This document shows positions 34,860 to 43,213 of a DNA stretch of 64,000 bases, piece after piece. The stretch is taken from contig JAJPEQ010000006.1 of the NCBI GenBank assembly GCA_021166775.1, positions 248,001 through 312,000 on the forward strand, given 5' to 3'. The notes beneath the pieces are model-generated. The model ran no database searches. It was not told the DNA's origin and saw nothing but the letters and a program-made list of their open reading frames with translations. The stretch comes from Comamonas sp. (lineage in GTDB: Bacteria > Pseudomonadota > Gammaproteobacteria > Burkholderiales > Burkholderiaceae_C). Each line of letters starts with the position of its first letter. Within the stretch, counting starts at the first letter, position 1. The translations under genes and the position numbers were made by a program.

Positions 34860-36062
34860 TTACTTCCACAAGGCGCACTTGCTTTCGGCCTTGGTGGTCC
34901 ACACCTCATCGGCGGAGAGCTTGCTCACCACCTTGTAGTAATCCCACGGCTTCATGGATTCGTTCGGTGCCTTCACCTGCACAAGATACATGTCGTGCGC
35001 AAAGCGGCCGTCGGGACGGATCACGCCCTTGGCATAGAAGTCATCGATCGGCGTCGACTTGAGTTTCTCCATGACCTTGTCGGCATCCATGGTGCCCGCC
35101 GCCTGCACGGCCTTCAGGTAGTTCATGGTCGCGGAGTAGTCCGCCGCCTGGATGTCGGTGGGCATGCGCTTGGTCTTGTCGAAGAAGCGCTTGCCGAACT
35201 CACGCGTCTTGTCGTTCATGTTCCAGTCCCAGCTCGTGGTGAGCAACAGGCCTTCAGTGTTCCTCAGGCCCAGGCTGTGCACGTCGGTAATGAACACCAG
35301 CAGACCCGCGACCTTCATGGTCTTGAGGATGCCGAACTCCTTGGCCGACTTCATGGCGTTCTGAAAGTCGCCGCCAGCGTTGGCCAGGCCCAGTACCTGC
35401 GCCTTGGAGTTTTGCGCCTGCAGCAGGAACGAAGAGAAGTCGGTTGCGTTCAGCGGGTGGCGCACGCTGCCCACCACCGTGCCGCCGTTGTCCTTGACGA
35501 CCTTGGCCGTGTCGGCTTCCAGCGAGTGGCCGAATGCGTAGTCGGCCGTCAGGAAGAACCAGGTCTTGCCACCATTCTTGACCACCGCGCTGCCCGTGCC
35601 CTTGGCCAGCGCCACGGTGTCGTAGGCGTAGTGCACGGTATACGGCGTGCACTGCTCGTTGGTCAGCGCCGAGGAACCCGCACCGCTGTCGAAGAACACG
35701 CGCTTCTTCTCGGCCGCCACCTTGGCCATGGCCAGCGCCGTGCCCGAGTTCGTGCCGCCGAACAGCATCGTCACGCCTTCAGTGTCCACCCACTCGCGCG
35801 CCTTGGTGGCTGCCACGTCGGCCTTGTTCTGGTGGTCGGCCGTGAGCAACTCGATCGGCTTGCCCAGCACCTTGCCACCGAAATCGTCGATGGCCATCTG
35901 AATCGCGAGCGCACCATTCTTGCCCTCGACGTCCGCGTACAGGCTGGACATGTCGGTGATGAAACCGATCTTGAGCTTATCCTGGGCTTGCGCGTGCATG
36001 GCACCTGCCATGAGGCCGAACGCGCTCAGCGCCATGGCCAGTTTGGTGAATCTGGATTTCAT
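34860..36062 (-). CDS. livK: Liv-type periplasmic substrate-binding protein, second tandem copy
   Basis: A 400-residue precursor with signal MKSRFTKLAMALSAFGLMAG cut after AQA. It is very close to the copy at 36148 (shared FITDMSSLYADVEGKNGALA, FGGTNS.TALA, LLVFITDVHSLGL, STPIDDFYAKGVIRPDGRFA) and less close to the 33561 copy. It has the same length, same AAEKKRV and the conserved Cys pair (NEQC, KCALWK), which may form a disulfide. A GAGGAAG ribosome site lies seven bases before the ATG. Confidence 0.9.
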   Translation of the reverse strand: MKSRFTKLAMALSAFGLMAGAMHAQAQDKLKIGFITDMSSLYADVEGKNGALAIQMAIDDFGGKVLGKPIELLTADHQNKADVAATKAREWVDTEGVTMLFGGTNSGTALAMAKVAAEKKRVFFDSGAGSSALTNEQCTPYTVHYAYDTVALAKGTGSAVVKNGGKTWFFLTADYAFGHSLEADTAKVVKDNGGTVVGSVRHPLNATDFSSFLLQAQNSKAQVLGLANAGGDFQNAMKSAKEFGILKTMKVAGLLVFITDVHSLGLRNTEGLLLTTSWDWNMNDKTREFGKRFFDKTKRMPTDIQAADYSATMNYLKAVQAAGTMDADKVMEKLKSTPIDDFYAKGVIRPDGRFAHDMYLVQVKAPNESMKPWDYYKVVSKLSADEVWTTKAESKCALWK

Positions 36063-36115
36063 TGGATATCTTCCTCAACTTTCGCTTCAAACAGGGATCA
36101 CATCCACACGGCGGT

Positions 36116-36132
36116 GGCGCGGCTGTCGCGCC
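36116..36132 (-). other. Short GC hairpin between first and second livK copies
   Basis: GGCGCG and CGCGCC form a perfect six-pair stem with a five-base loop in the 85-base gap. It is placed like the hairpin at 34810-34824. Confidence 0.35.
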
Positions 36133-36147
36133 GCACGGCCGCAAGGA

Positions 36148-37353
36148 TCACTTCCACAAGGCGCACTTGGTCTCGGACTTCTTGGTCCAGATTTCGTCGG
36201 ACGGCAGTTTGCTCACCACCTTGTAGTAATCCCACGGCGTCACAGACTCCTTGGGCGACTTGACCTGCACCAGGTACATGTCGTGCGCAAACCGCCCATC
36301 GGGCCGGATCACGCCCTTGGCGTAGAAGTCGTCGATCGGCGTGGACTTGAGCTTGGCCATCACGGCGTCGGCGTCGATGGTGCCCGCCGCCTGCACCGCC
36401 TTGAGATAGTTCATCGTCGCGGAGTAGTCCGCGGCCTGGATGTCGGTCGGCATGCGCTTGGTCTTCTCAAAGAATTTCTTGCCAAACGCGCGCGTCTTGT
36501 CGTTGAGGTTCCAGTCCCAGCTCGTGGTGAGCAGCAGGCCCTCGGTGTTCTTCAGGCCCAGGCTGTGCACGTCAGTGATGAACACCAGCAGGCCTGCGAT
36601 CTTCATCGACTTGGTGATGCCGAATTCCTTGGCCGCCTTGATCGCATTGATGGTGTCGCCCCCGGCGTTGGCCAGCGCGAGAATCTGCGCCTTGGAGTTC
36701 TGGGCCTGCAGCAGGAAGGACGAGAAATCGGACACACCGATGGGATGGCGCACCGCGCCGAGCACCTGGCCACCATTGTCCTTGACCACCTTGCTGGTGT
36801 CCGCCTCGAGCGCGTGGCCAAAGGCATAGTCGGCCGTCAGGAAGTACCAGGTCTTGCCGCCGTTCTTGACCACGGCACCGCCCGTGCCGCGCGCCAGCGC
36901 CACGGTGTCATACGCATAGTGCACCGTGTACGGCGTGCATTGCTCGTTGGTCAGCGCCGAAGAACCCGCGCCATTGTTGATGTATACGCGCTTTTTCTCC
37001 GCCGCAACCTTGACCGTGGCCAGCGCCGTGGCCGAATTGGTGCCACCGAAAATCATCGTGACGTTCTGCGTGTCGATCCACTCGCGCGCCTTGGTGGCGG
37101 CGATGTCGGCCTTGTTCTGGTGGTCGGCCGTGAGCAGCTCGATCGGCATGCCCAGCACCTTGCCGCCGAAATCGTCGATCGCCATCTGGATCGCCAGCGC
37201 TCCGTTCTTGCCTTCGACGTCGGCGTACAGACTGGACATATCGGTGATGAAACCGATACGCAGCGCCTTGTCCTGCGCCTGCGCGTGCATCGCGCCAAGG
37301 CCAAGGCAGGCGGCACCGAGAGCGACCACGAGCGTCTTGAGTTTGCTTTGCAT
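36148..37353 (-). CDS. livK: Liv-type periplasmic substrate-binding protein, first tandem copy
   Basis: A 401-residue precursor with signal MQSKLKTLVVALGAACLGLG cut after AQA. It is the first of three tandem livK-type genes and lies 60 bases downstream of livF. The ligand-region residues around FGGTNSATALATVKVAAEKK and HPIGVSDFSSFLLQAQNSKA differ modestly from copies 2 and 3. A CAGGAGACA site precedes the ATG. It is unclear whether the three proteins share one transporter (livHMGF of this operon) or also serve the binding-protein-less Liv operon at 3.1-6.7 kb. Confidence 0.9.
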   Translation of the reverse strand: MQSKLKTLVVALGAACLGLGAMHAQAQDKALRIGFITDMSSLYADVEGKNGALAIQMAIDDFGGKVLGMPIELLTADHQNKADIAATKAREWIDTQNVTMIFGGTNSATALATVKVAAEKKRVYINNGAGSSALTNEQCTPYTVHYAYDTVALARGTGGAVVKNGGKTWYFLTADYAFGHALEADTSKVVKDNGGQVLGAVRHPIGVSDFSSFLLQAQNSKAQILALANAGGDTINAIKAAKEFGITKSMKIAGLLVFITDVHSLGLKNTEGLLLTTSWDWNLNDKTRAFGKKFFEKTKRMPTDIQAADYSATMNYLKAVQAAGTIDADAVMAKLKSTPIDDFYAKGVIRPDGRFAHDMYLVQVKSPKESVTPWDYYKVVSKLPSDEIWTKKSETKCALWK

Positions 37354-37413
37354 GAGGACTTGTCTCCTGAGTGAAGTGGTGAATGCCCGCGCACGCCCCG
37401 CGCGGCGCGGACA

Positions 37414-38127
37414 TCAAACGCCGAGCAACTGGTTGAGCACCGGCATCTTGGCCTCCAGCTCGGCGGCGCCGAACTGCTCGACGATCTTGCCGTGCTCCAT
37501 CACGTAGAAGCGATCGGCCAGCGGCGCGGCAAAGCGGAAGTTCTGTTCCACCATGACGATGGTGAAGCCCTTTTCGCGCAGCATCGTGATCATGCGTGCG
37601 AGCGCATGCACAATCACCGGCGCCAGGCCTTCGGATATCTCGTCGAGCAGCAGCAGCTTCGCCCCCGTGCGCAGGATGCGCGCCACCGCGAGCATCTGCT
37701 GCTCGCCGCCCGAAAGCCGCGTGCCCTGGCTGTTCCTGCGTTCCGCAAGATTGGGAAACATGGCGTAGATCTCATCGACCGACATGCCCTTCTCGCCGGT
37801 CTTCAGATGCGGCGGCAGCAGCAGGTTTTCCTCGCACGACAAGCTGGAAAAAATGCCGCGCTCCTCGGGGCAGTAGCCGACACCAAAATGCGCGATCTTG
37901 TGCGTGGGCAGGTTGATCGTCTCGTGCCCGTTGATCTTGATCGACCCCTCGCGCCGACCCGTGAGGCCGACGATGGCCCGCAGCGTGGACGTGCGCCCGG
38001 CGCCATTGCGCCCGAGCAGCGTGACCACTTCACCGGGTTGCACCACCATGTCCACGCCATGCAGAACATGCGATTCGCCATACCAGGCCTTGAGGCCGCG
38101 AATTTCCAGAGCAGGTGTACCCGCCAT
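37414..38127 (-). CDS. livF: ABC transporter ATPase LivF (second Liv system), with Arg in Walker A
   Basis: A 237-residue LivF-type ATPase. Its Walker A reads GRNGAGRTST, with Arg replacing the invariant Lys; the codon is CGC (minus strand), so this is not a reading error in the frame. Signature LSGGEQQMLAVARIL is normal, and Walker B is LLLLDEISEGLAP with Ile in place of the usual Pro. The remaining LivF features (MVEQNFRFAAPLADRFYVME) are present. I recall similar Arg/Ile variants in a LivF subfamily of Burkholderiales, so it may be a working variant. It starts one base after the livG stop. Confidence 0.88.
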   Translation of the reverse strand: MAGTPALEIRGLKAWYGESHVLHGVDMVVQPGEVVTLLGRNGAGRTSTLRAIVGLTGRREGSIKINGHETINLPTHKIAHFGVGYCPEERGIFSSLSCEENLLLPPHLKTGEKGMSVDEIYAMFPNLAERRNSQGTRLSGGEQQMLAVARILRTGAKLLLLDEISEGLAPVIVHALARMITMLREKGFTIVMVEQNFRFAAPLADRFYVMEHGKIVEQFGAAELEAKMPVLNQLLGV

Positions 38128-38128
38128 C

Positions 38129-38899
38129 TCAGTGCGCTCCCTCGAGTTGGCCTTCGGTCGTTCCCATGTAGGCTTCCATCACTTGCGGGTTGTTCGACAC
38201 CTCGTCATACGAGCCTTCGGCCAGCACTTCCCCACGTTGAAGCACGGTGATGCGATCGGCGATGGTGGACACCACCTTCATGTTGTGCTCCACCATCAGG
38301 ATGGTGCGCCCGGCGGAGACCTTCTTGATGAGCTGGGTCACGCGTTCCACATCCTCATGGCCCATGCCCTGTGTGGGCTCGTCAAGCAGCATGAGCTCGG
38401 GCTCCATCGCCAGTGTCGTGGCAATTTCCAGAGCCCGCTTGCTGCCGTATGGCAGGTTCACGGTCATTTCGTCCGCCATATGCTCCAGCCCAACCTCGGC
38501 CAGCAGGTCGCGTGCGCGACCGTTGAGCTTGTAGAGGCTGCGCTCGCTGCGCCAGAATTGATAAGACGTGCCCAGCTTGCGCTGCAGGCCCAGACGCACG
38601 TTCTCCAGCAGCGTCAGATAGGGGAACACCGCAGAAATCTGGAACGAGCGGATGATGCCGCGGCGCGCGATCTCTGCGGGCTTTTCACCCGTGATGTCCT
38701 TGCCGTTGAAATGGATGGTGCCCGAGGTAGGCACCAGGAATTTGGTCAGCAGATTGAAGCATGTCGTCTTGCCTGCGCCATTGGGCCCGATCAAGGCATG
38801 GATGGCACCGCGGTTCACCGACAGATTCACGTCGTTGACCGCGGTGAACCCCTTGAATTCCTTGGTGAGATGGGATGTTTCGAGTATGAAATCACTCAT
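38129..38899 (-). CDS. livG: ABC transporter ATPase LivG (second Liv system)
   Basis: A 256-residue LivG-type ATPase and first gene of the livG-F-K-K-K-H-M operon. Walker A GPNGAGKTTCFN is intact, the signature is the divergent LPYGSKRALEIATTLA, Walker B is LMLLDEPTQGMGHED with MVEHNMKVVSTIADRITVL following. Being first in the operon and having a normal Walker A, it probably supplies most of the hydrolysis. About 220 bases of leader separate it from the sigma-54 promoter candidate at 39133-39149. Confidence 0.9.
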   Translation of the reverse strand: MSDFILETSHLTKEFKGFTAVNDVNLSVNRGAIHALIGPNGAGKTTCFNLLTKFLVPTSGTIHFNGKDITGEKPAEIARRGIIRSFQISAVFPYLTLLENVRLGLQRKLGTSYQFWRSERSLYKLNGRARDLLAEVGLEHMADEMTVNLPYGSKRALEIATTLAMEPELMLLDEPTQGMGHEDVERVTQLIKKVSAGRTILMVEHNMKVVSTIADRITVLQRGEVLAEGSYDEVSNNPQVMEAYMGTTEGQLEGAH

Positions 38900-39220
38900 T
38901 GCAGATCAGCGCATGCCGCGCAAAAGATACGGCACCGCCGCGTGCTCCCCGAGTTATGTTGCACTGCATCGTAAACCTTGTTGAACACTATTCGTCTCAG
39001 GATAAACACGTATAGCCGATGCGAAATTGAATGTGCAAGCGCCGCATCCACCGTGTGGCGCAGCGATTGTGGCGTGCGTCGAAGTGGGCATCTGCGAGCC
39101 TCTCCTTTGTTCTTGACAGAGCCGTTGCTAGCAGCACAAGCCGTGCCAACGAATTTAACGCTGAAACACAAGGCCACGCTCTAAAAATGCCTCCAAATCA
39201 GACACTTGACTGTCGAACAT
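38900..39220. other. 321-bp region between the sigma-54 activator gene and livG
   Basis: It is less GC-rich than its surroundings. It holds the sigma-54 promoter candidate (39133-39149) and half of the palindrome (39211-39246) and about 220 bases of livG leader without other recognised features. No open frame in it has a coding look. Confidence 0.6.
39133..39149 (-). promoter_or_regulatory. Sigma-54 promoter candidate for livG-F-K-K-K-H-M
   Basis: Minus strand TTGGCACGGCTTGTGCT: the -24 box TGGCACG is perfect, the -12 box GTGCT differs from TTGCT by one base, and the diagnostic GG-N10-GC spacing is exact. The predicted start is near 39122, about 220 bases before livG. The adjoining upstream gene encodes a sigma-54 activator. 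Confidence 0.6.
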
Positions 39221-39246
39221 TCAGTCAAATGACTGAATGTTCGACA
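39211..39246. repeat. 36-bp palindrome overlapping the 3' end of the sigma-54 activator gene
   Basis: Arms TGTCGAACATTCAGTCA (39211-39227) and TGACTGAATGTTCGACA (39230-39246) are perfect complements around AA. The centre is about 106 bases upstream of the predicted sigma-54 start, a normal distance for an enhancer site. It also codes the last eight residues of the activator (MSNIQSFD). No T run follows, so a terminator is less likely. Confidence 0.75.
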
Positions 39247-40729
39247 TGCATTCCATGCGTGCATACAGCGTGGCCCGAGAGATGCCGAGCAAGCGCGCGG
39301 CGGCCACCTTGTTGCCTTTGTGGGCCTTGAGCGCCGCCACGATCGCGCGCTGCTCAAGCTCCGCCACCTGCTCGGCCAGAGGGCGCAGCAGATCGGGGCC
39401 CGCGCCATCCTGTGGCGCGGCCTCCCGCATGACGGGGTTCTGTGGCTCCACGCCGGATTCGCGCAACACCGCCGCCAACTGCCCGGCATCGATGGCCAGC
39501 GAGTCACCGCGCAGCAGGGCCTGTTCGAGCACGTTGCGCAGCTCGCGAATGTTGCCCCTCCAGCTCTGGGCGGCCAGCAGCTCCATCGCCTCGGGCAGCA
39601 GCTCGGGCTGCACCGCGCCGCTGCGCTGCGCCAGTTCTTCGCCCAACACTTCCACGAGCGCGGGGATGTCCTCACGGCGCTCGCGCAGCGGCGGCACGCG
39701 AATCGGCAGCACATTGAGCCGATAGAACAGGTCTTCACGGAACCTGCCGTCGCGCACCAGCGCGGACAGATCACGGCTGGTGGCGGCGACGATGCGCACG
39801 TCCACGGGGATGAGGCGGTTGCTGCCCAGCGGCTCGATCTCGCCTTCCTGCAAGGCACGCAGCAGCTTGGATTGCAGGCCCAGCGGCATGTCGCCGATTT
39901 CATCCAGGAACAGCGTGCCGCCATCGGCCAGCTTGAATTTGCCCTCGCGTCCGCGTCGGTCCGCGCCGGTGAACGCACCGGCGACGAAGCCGAAGAATTC
40001 GGCCTCCAACAGCGTGTCGGGCACGGCGGCGATGTTCACGCTCACGAACGGCCGGTTCGCGCGCGGGGAAGCGGAATGGATGCCATGCGCCAGCAGCTCC
40101 TTGCCGGTGCCGGTTTCCCCCAACAGCAGTACGGGGCTGCTGGAGAGCGCGGCGCGGCGCGCGCGGCGCTTGACCTCGGTGGCCGCAGCGCTGGCGCCCA
40201 CGAAGCTCGCCAGCGTGTATTTGGCGCGCCTGCCACCATCGGCATGCGCACTGCGCTGCGCGGCCAGCTCCCGGCGCGCGTCTTCCAGGTCCTGCTGCAG
40301 ACGCGCGAACTTGGCGATCAGTGGCTGCAGCGTGGTCTCGGGCTGGTCGAACAGCACCATGCCGATCGCGCCAATCACCGCGCCATCCTCGGCCAGCAAC
40401 GGCAGACGGCTCACGACGAAGGTGCCCGCGCGGTTGGTGAGCAGATCGATCAGCACCGGCTTGCCGGTCTCCAGCACCCGGCGCATCTGGGTGTTGGGAA
40501 TGACGTCTTCCACCTGGTGGCCGACAAAATCCTCCACCGACCCCAGGCCGAGCGCGGGCAGGAACCGCCGGTAGCCCTCGTTGACCCAGACAATGCGTCC
40601 ATTCACATCCATGATGAACATGCCCTGACTCAGGCTGGAGAGCAACTGGAACATCGAGCGAACGGCCAGGTCGAGGATGCCCTGCGGCTCGTGGGGCAAG
40701 ACGGTGGTTGGGGTGACTTCAACAGGCAT
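39221..40729 (-). CDS. Sigma-54-dependent transcriptional activator (PAS-AAA+-Fis)
   Basis: A 502-residue bacterial enhancer-binding protein. A PAS sensor (about residues 25-130: MFIMDVNGRIVWVNEGYRRF) is followed by the AAA+ domain: Walker A GETGTGKE (204-211), GAFTGA loop for sigma-54 contact (251-256), Walker B GGTLFLDEIGD (270-280), and RFREDLFYRLNVLPIRVPPL. A Fis-type helix-turn-helix is at about 470-491 (GNKVAAARLLGISRATLYAR). The tail (MECMSNIQSFD) is encoded by a palindrome and differs from the usual ending. The start is the ATG at 40729. It should activate sigma-54 promoters, most likely that of the liv operon downstream; the signal is unknown. Confidence 0.9.
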   Translation of the reverse strand: MPVEVTPTTVLPHEPQGILDLAVRSMFQLLSSLSQGMFIMDVNGRIVWVNEGYRRFLPALGLGSVEDFVGHQVEDVIPNTQMRRVLETGKPVLIDLLTNRAGTFVVSRLPLLAEDGAVIGAIGMVLFDQPETTLQPLIAKFARLQQDLEDARRELAAQRSAHADGGRRAKYTLASFVGASAAATEVKRRARRAALSSSPVLLLGETGTGKELLAHGIHSASPRANRPFVSVNIAAVPDTLLEAEFFGFVAGAFTGADRRGREGKFKLADGGTLFLDEIGDMPLGLQSKLLRALQEGEIEPLGSNRLIPVDVRIVAATSRDLSALVRDGRFREDLFYRLNVLPIRVPPLRERREDIPALVEVLGEELAQRSGAVQPELLPEAMELLAAQSWRGNIRELRNVLEQALLRGDSLAIDAGQLAAVLRESGVEPQNPVMREAAPQDGAGPDLLRPLAEQVAELEQRAIVAALKAHKGNKVAAARLLGISRATLYARMECMSNIQSFD

Positions 40730-40839
40730 GCGGCGATGGTAGCGGCACGTCGGCAGTGCGAGAGCGTTTCGACACCGCGCCCCGACACAGCGCTCTTGCC
40801 CGCGTGACAAAGACAGGCAGGCAAGGCTAGACTGCCGCC

Positions 40840-42084
40840 ATGAAGCTGATCGAACCCATCCTGGCACAGGCCGCGGCCTTGACTCAATTGCGGCGCGACA
40901 TCCACGCTCATCCCGAGTTGTGCTTCAAGGAGGTGCGCACCTCCGATCTGGTGGCTGCCAAGCTCACCGAATGGGGCATACCGATCCACCGAGGGCTGGG
41001 CACGACCGGGGTGGTCGGCATCGTGCACGGCAGGGACGCAGGCCAGTGCGGTCGGGCCATCGGCCTGCGCGCCGACATGGACGCGCTGCCCATGACCGAG
41101 TTCAACACCTTCGCGCACGCCAGCACCGCCCCCGGCAAGATGCACGCCTGCGGCCACGACGGCCACACCACCATGCTGCTGGCGGCGGCGCAGCATTTCG
41201 CGCGGCACCGCGATTTCGACGGCACGGTGTACCTGATCTTCCAGCCGGCGGAAGAAGGCGGCGGCGGCGCGCGCGAGATGATCAAGGACGGGCTGTTCAA
41301 GCAATTTCCGATGGAGGCCGTGTTCGGCATGCACAACTGGCCCGGCATGCCCATGGGCACGTTCGCCGTCAGCGGCGGCCCGGTGATGGGGTCGAGCAAC
41401 GAGTTCAAGATCACGATCACCGGCAAGGGCGGACATGCAGCCCTGCCGCACATGGGGATCGACCCGGTGCCCATCGCCTGCCAGATCGTGCAGGGGTTTC
41501 AGACCATCGTCTCGCGCAACCGCAAGCCGGTGGATGCCGGGGTGATCTCGGTCACCATGATCCACGCGGGCGAGGCCACCAACGTCATCCCCGACGCCTG
41601 CGAGCTGCAAGGCACGGTGCGCACCTTCACCTTCGAGACGCTTGATCTGATCGAGCGGCGCATGCGGGAAATCGCCGAGGGCGTGAGTGCGGCCTTCGGC
41701 GCGCGCTGCGCGTTCGAGTTCGTGCGCAACTACCCGCCGACGATCAACACGCACTATGAGGCCGACTTCTGCCGCCAGGTGATGGTCGGCATCGTCGGCG
41801 AAGACAAGGCGCTGGCGCAGGAGCCCACGCTGGGCGCCGAGGACTTCGCCTACATGCTGCAGGAGAAACCCGGCGCCTACTGCTTCATCGCCAACGGCGA
41901 TGGCGCGCATCGCGGGCGCTACGAAGGCGGCGGGCACGACGCCGGGCCGTGCACGCTGCACAACCCGCACTACGATTTCAACGACGAGCTGATTCCGATG
42001 GGCGCCACCTACTGGGTGAACCTGGCGCAGGCCTGGCTCGCGCACACGCCGCCCGCCGATCGCCCCATGCCGGGTTCGCGCTGA
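40840..42084 (+). CDS. M20-family amidohydrolase (hippurate hydrolase/aminoacylase-like)
   Basis: A 414-residue zinc-dependent amidohydrolase of the HipO/AbgB group. Metal-site blocks are GLRADMDALPM (about residues 76-86), HACGHDGHTTML (102-113, Cys and His ligands), FQPAEEGGGGAREM (Glu pair) and the C-terminal His in HNPHYDFND. The dimerisation lid is GKGGHAALPHMGIDPV. It cleaves N-acyl amino acids or related amides in the cytoplasm. The gene diverges from the sigma-54 activator 110 bases away and is followed at 43 bases by the DUF2817 gene. Confidence 0.9.
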   Translation: MKLIEPILAQAAALTQLRRDIHAHPELCFKEVRTSDLVAAKLTEWGIPIHRGLGTTGVVGIVHGRDAGQCGRAIGLRADMDALPMTEFNTFAHASTAPGKMHACGHDGHTTMLLAAAQHFARHRDFDGTVYLIFQPAEEGGGGAREMIKDGLFKQFPMEAVFGMHNWPGMPMGTFAVSGGPVMGSSNEFKITITGKGGHAALPHMGIDPVPIACQIVQGFQTIVSRNRKPVDAGVISVTMIHAGEATNVIPDACELQGTVRTFTFETLDLIERRMREIAEGVSAAFGARCAFEFVRNYPPTINTHYEADFCRQVMVGIVGEDKALAQEPTLGAEDFAYMLQEKPGAYCFIANGDGAHRGRYEGGGHDAGPCTLHNPHYDFNDELIPMGATYWVNLAQAWLAHTPPADRPMPGSR

Positions 42085-42127
42085 CTCGCGGCGAATCCCC
42101 CTGCCACCCTGCCCATCACCGCCCACC

Positions 42128-43213
42128 ATGATCGCCATCACCTCGGCCTTCGCGCACCGTTACGCCAGCGCGCGCACGCAATTCCTGGAAGCCGCCGCGG
42201 GTGCCGGGCTGCACGTTGAATCAATGCCCCATCCCCTGCCCGGCCGCGACGGCGAGCCGCTCGCGATGGATGTGGCGCTCGATGGCGACGCGGGCAGCGA
42301 ACGCCTGTTGATCGTCACCAGCGCCTGCCACGGCGTGGAAGGCTATTGCGGCAGCGGCGTGCAGGTGTTCGCGCTGCACGACGCCGAGTGGCGTGCCAGG
42401 GCGCGCGAGGCTGGCGTGGCGGTGCTCTACATCCATGCGCTCAATCCCTACGGGTTTTCGCACCTGCGCCGCGTGACGCAGGAGAACGTGGACCTGAACC
42501 GCAACTTTCACGACTTCACCCGGCCGCTGCCCGAGAATCCGGCCTACCGCGCGGTGCACCCGCTGCTGCTGCCCGAGGTCTGGCCACCCGACGCGGCCAA
42601 CCAGAAGGCGGTACGCGACTTCATCGCCAAGCACGGCGTGCAGGCCTGGCAGGCGGCGATTTCCAGCGGCCAGCACGAGTTCGCCGATGGCCTTTTCTAC
42701 GGCGGTCGCGCACCCACCTGGAGCAACGCGACGCTGCGCGCCGTGCTCGCGCGGCACGCCGGCGGCGCACGACGCATCGCCTGGATCGACCTGCACACGG
42801 GCCTGGGGCCGAGCGGCGTGGGCGAGCGCATCTGGGCCGGACGCAACAGCGCGCCCGACGTGGCCCGCGCGCGCCGCTGGTGGGGCGAGAAGGTCACCTC
42901 GATCTACGATGGCTCCTCCACCAGCCCGTTGCTCACGGGCCTGATGTGGGAGAGCGTTCACGACGCCGCGCCGCAGGCCGAATACACCGGCATCGCACTC
43001 GAATACGGCACCGAGCCGATCACCGAGGTGCTCGACGCGCTGCGCGGCGACCACTGGCTGGCGCTGCACCCGGACGCGCCCGCGGCGCTTGCCGAGAGCA
43101 TCAAGGCCCGCGTGCTGCGCGCCTTCTACACCGACACCGACGCGTGGAAGGAGCAGATCATCAGCCAGGCGCGGCAGGCCCTGATCCAGGCGGTCGACGG
43201 GCTGAGCGGCTGA
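42128..43213 (+). CDS. DUF2817 / M14-like carboxypeptidase family protein
   Basis: A 361-residue protein of the DUF2817 group, related in fold to zinc carboxypeptidases (M14). The putative zinc ligands are in SACHGVEGYCGSGVQVF (His-x-x-Glu) and WIDLHTGLGPSG (His). RVTQENVDLNRNFHDF carries the Asn-Arg pair that binds substrate carboxylate in M14 enzymes, and YGTEPITEV holds the likely catalytic Glu region. It is cytoplasmic (no signal peptide). It follows the M20 enzyme and its stop abuts the stop of the dppF-like gene. Peptide hydrolysis is inferred, not shown. Confidence 0.8.
   Translation: MIAITSAFAHRYASARTQFLEAAAGAGLHVESMPHPLPGRDGEPLAMDVALDGDAGSERLLIVTSACHGVEGYCGSGVQVFALHDAEWRARAREAGVAVLYIHALNPYGFSHLRRVTQENVDLNRNFHDFTRPLPENPAYRAVHPLLLPEVWPPDAANQKAVRDFIAKHGVQAWQAAISSGQHEFADGLFYGGRAPTWSNATLRAVLARHAGGARRIAWIDLHTGLGPSGVGERIWAGRNSAPDVARARRWWGEKVTSIYDGSSTSPLLTGLMWESVHDAAPQAEYTGIALEYGTEPITEVLDALRGDHWLALHPDAPAALAESIKARVLRAFYTDTDAWKEQIISQARQALIQAVDGLSG

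Noticed and set aside
37414-38127. LivF as a pseudogene because of its Walker A change
   Set aside because: The frame is intact, all other motifs are in place and it is tightly spaced within an operon; a variant site is more likely than decay.
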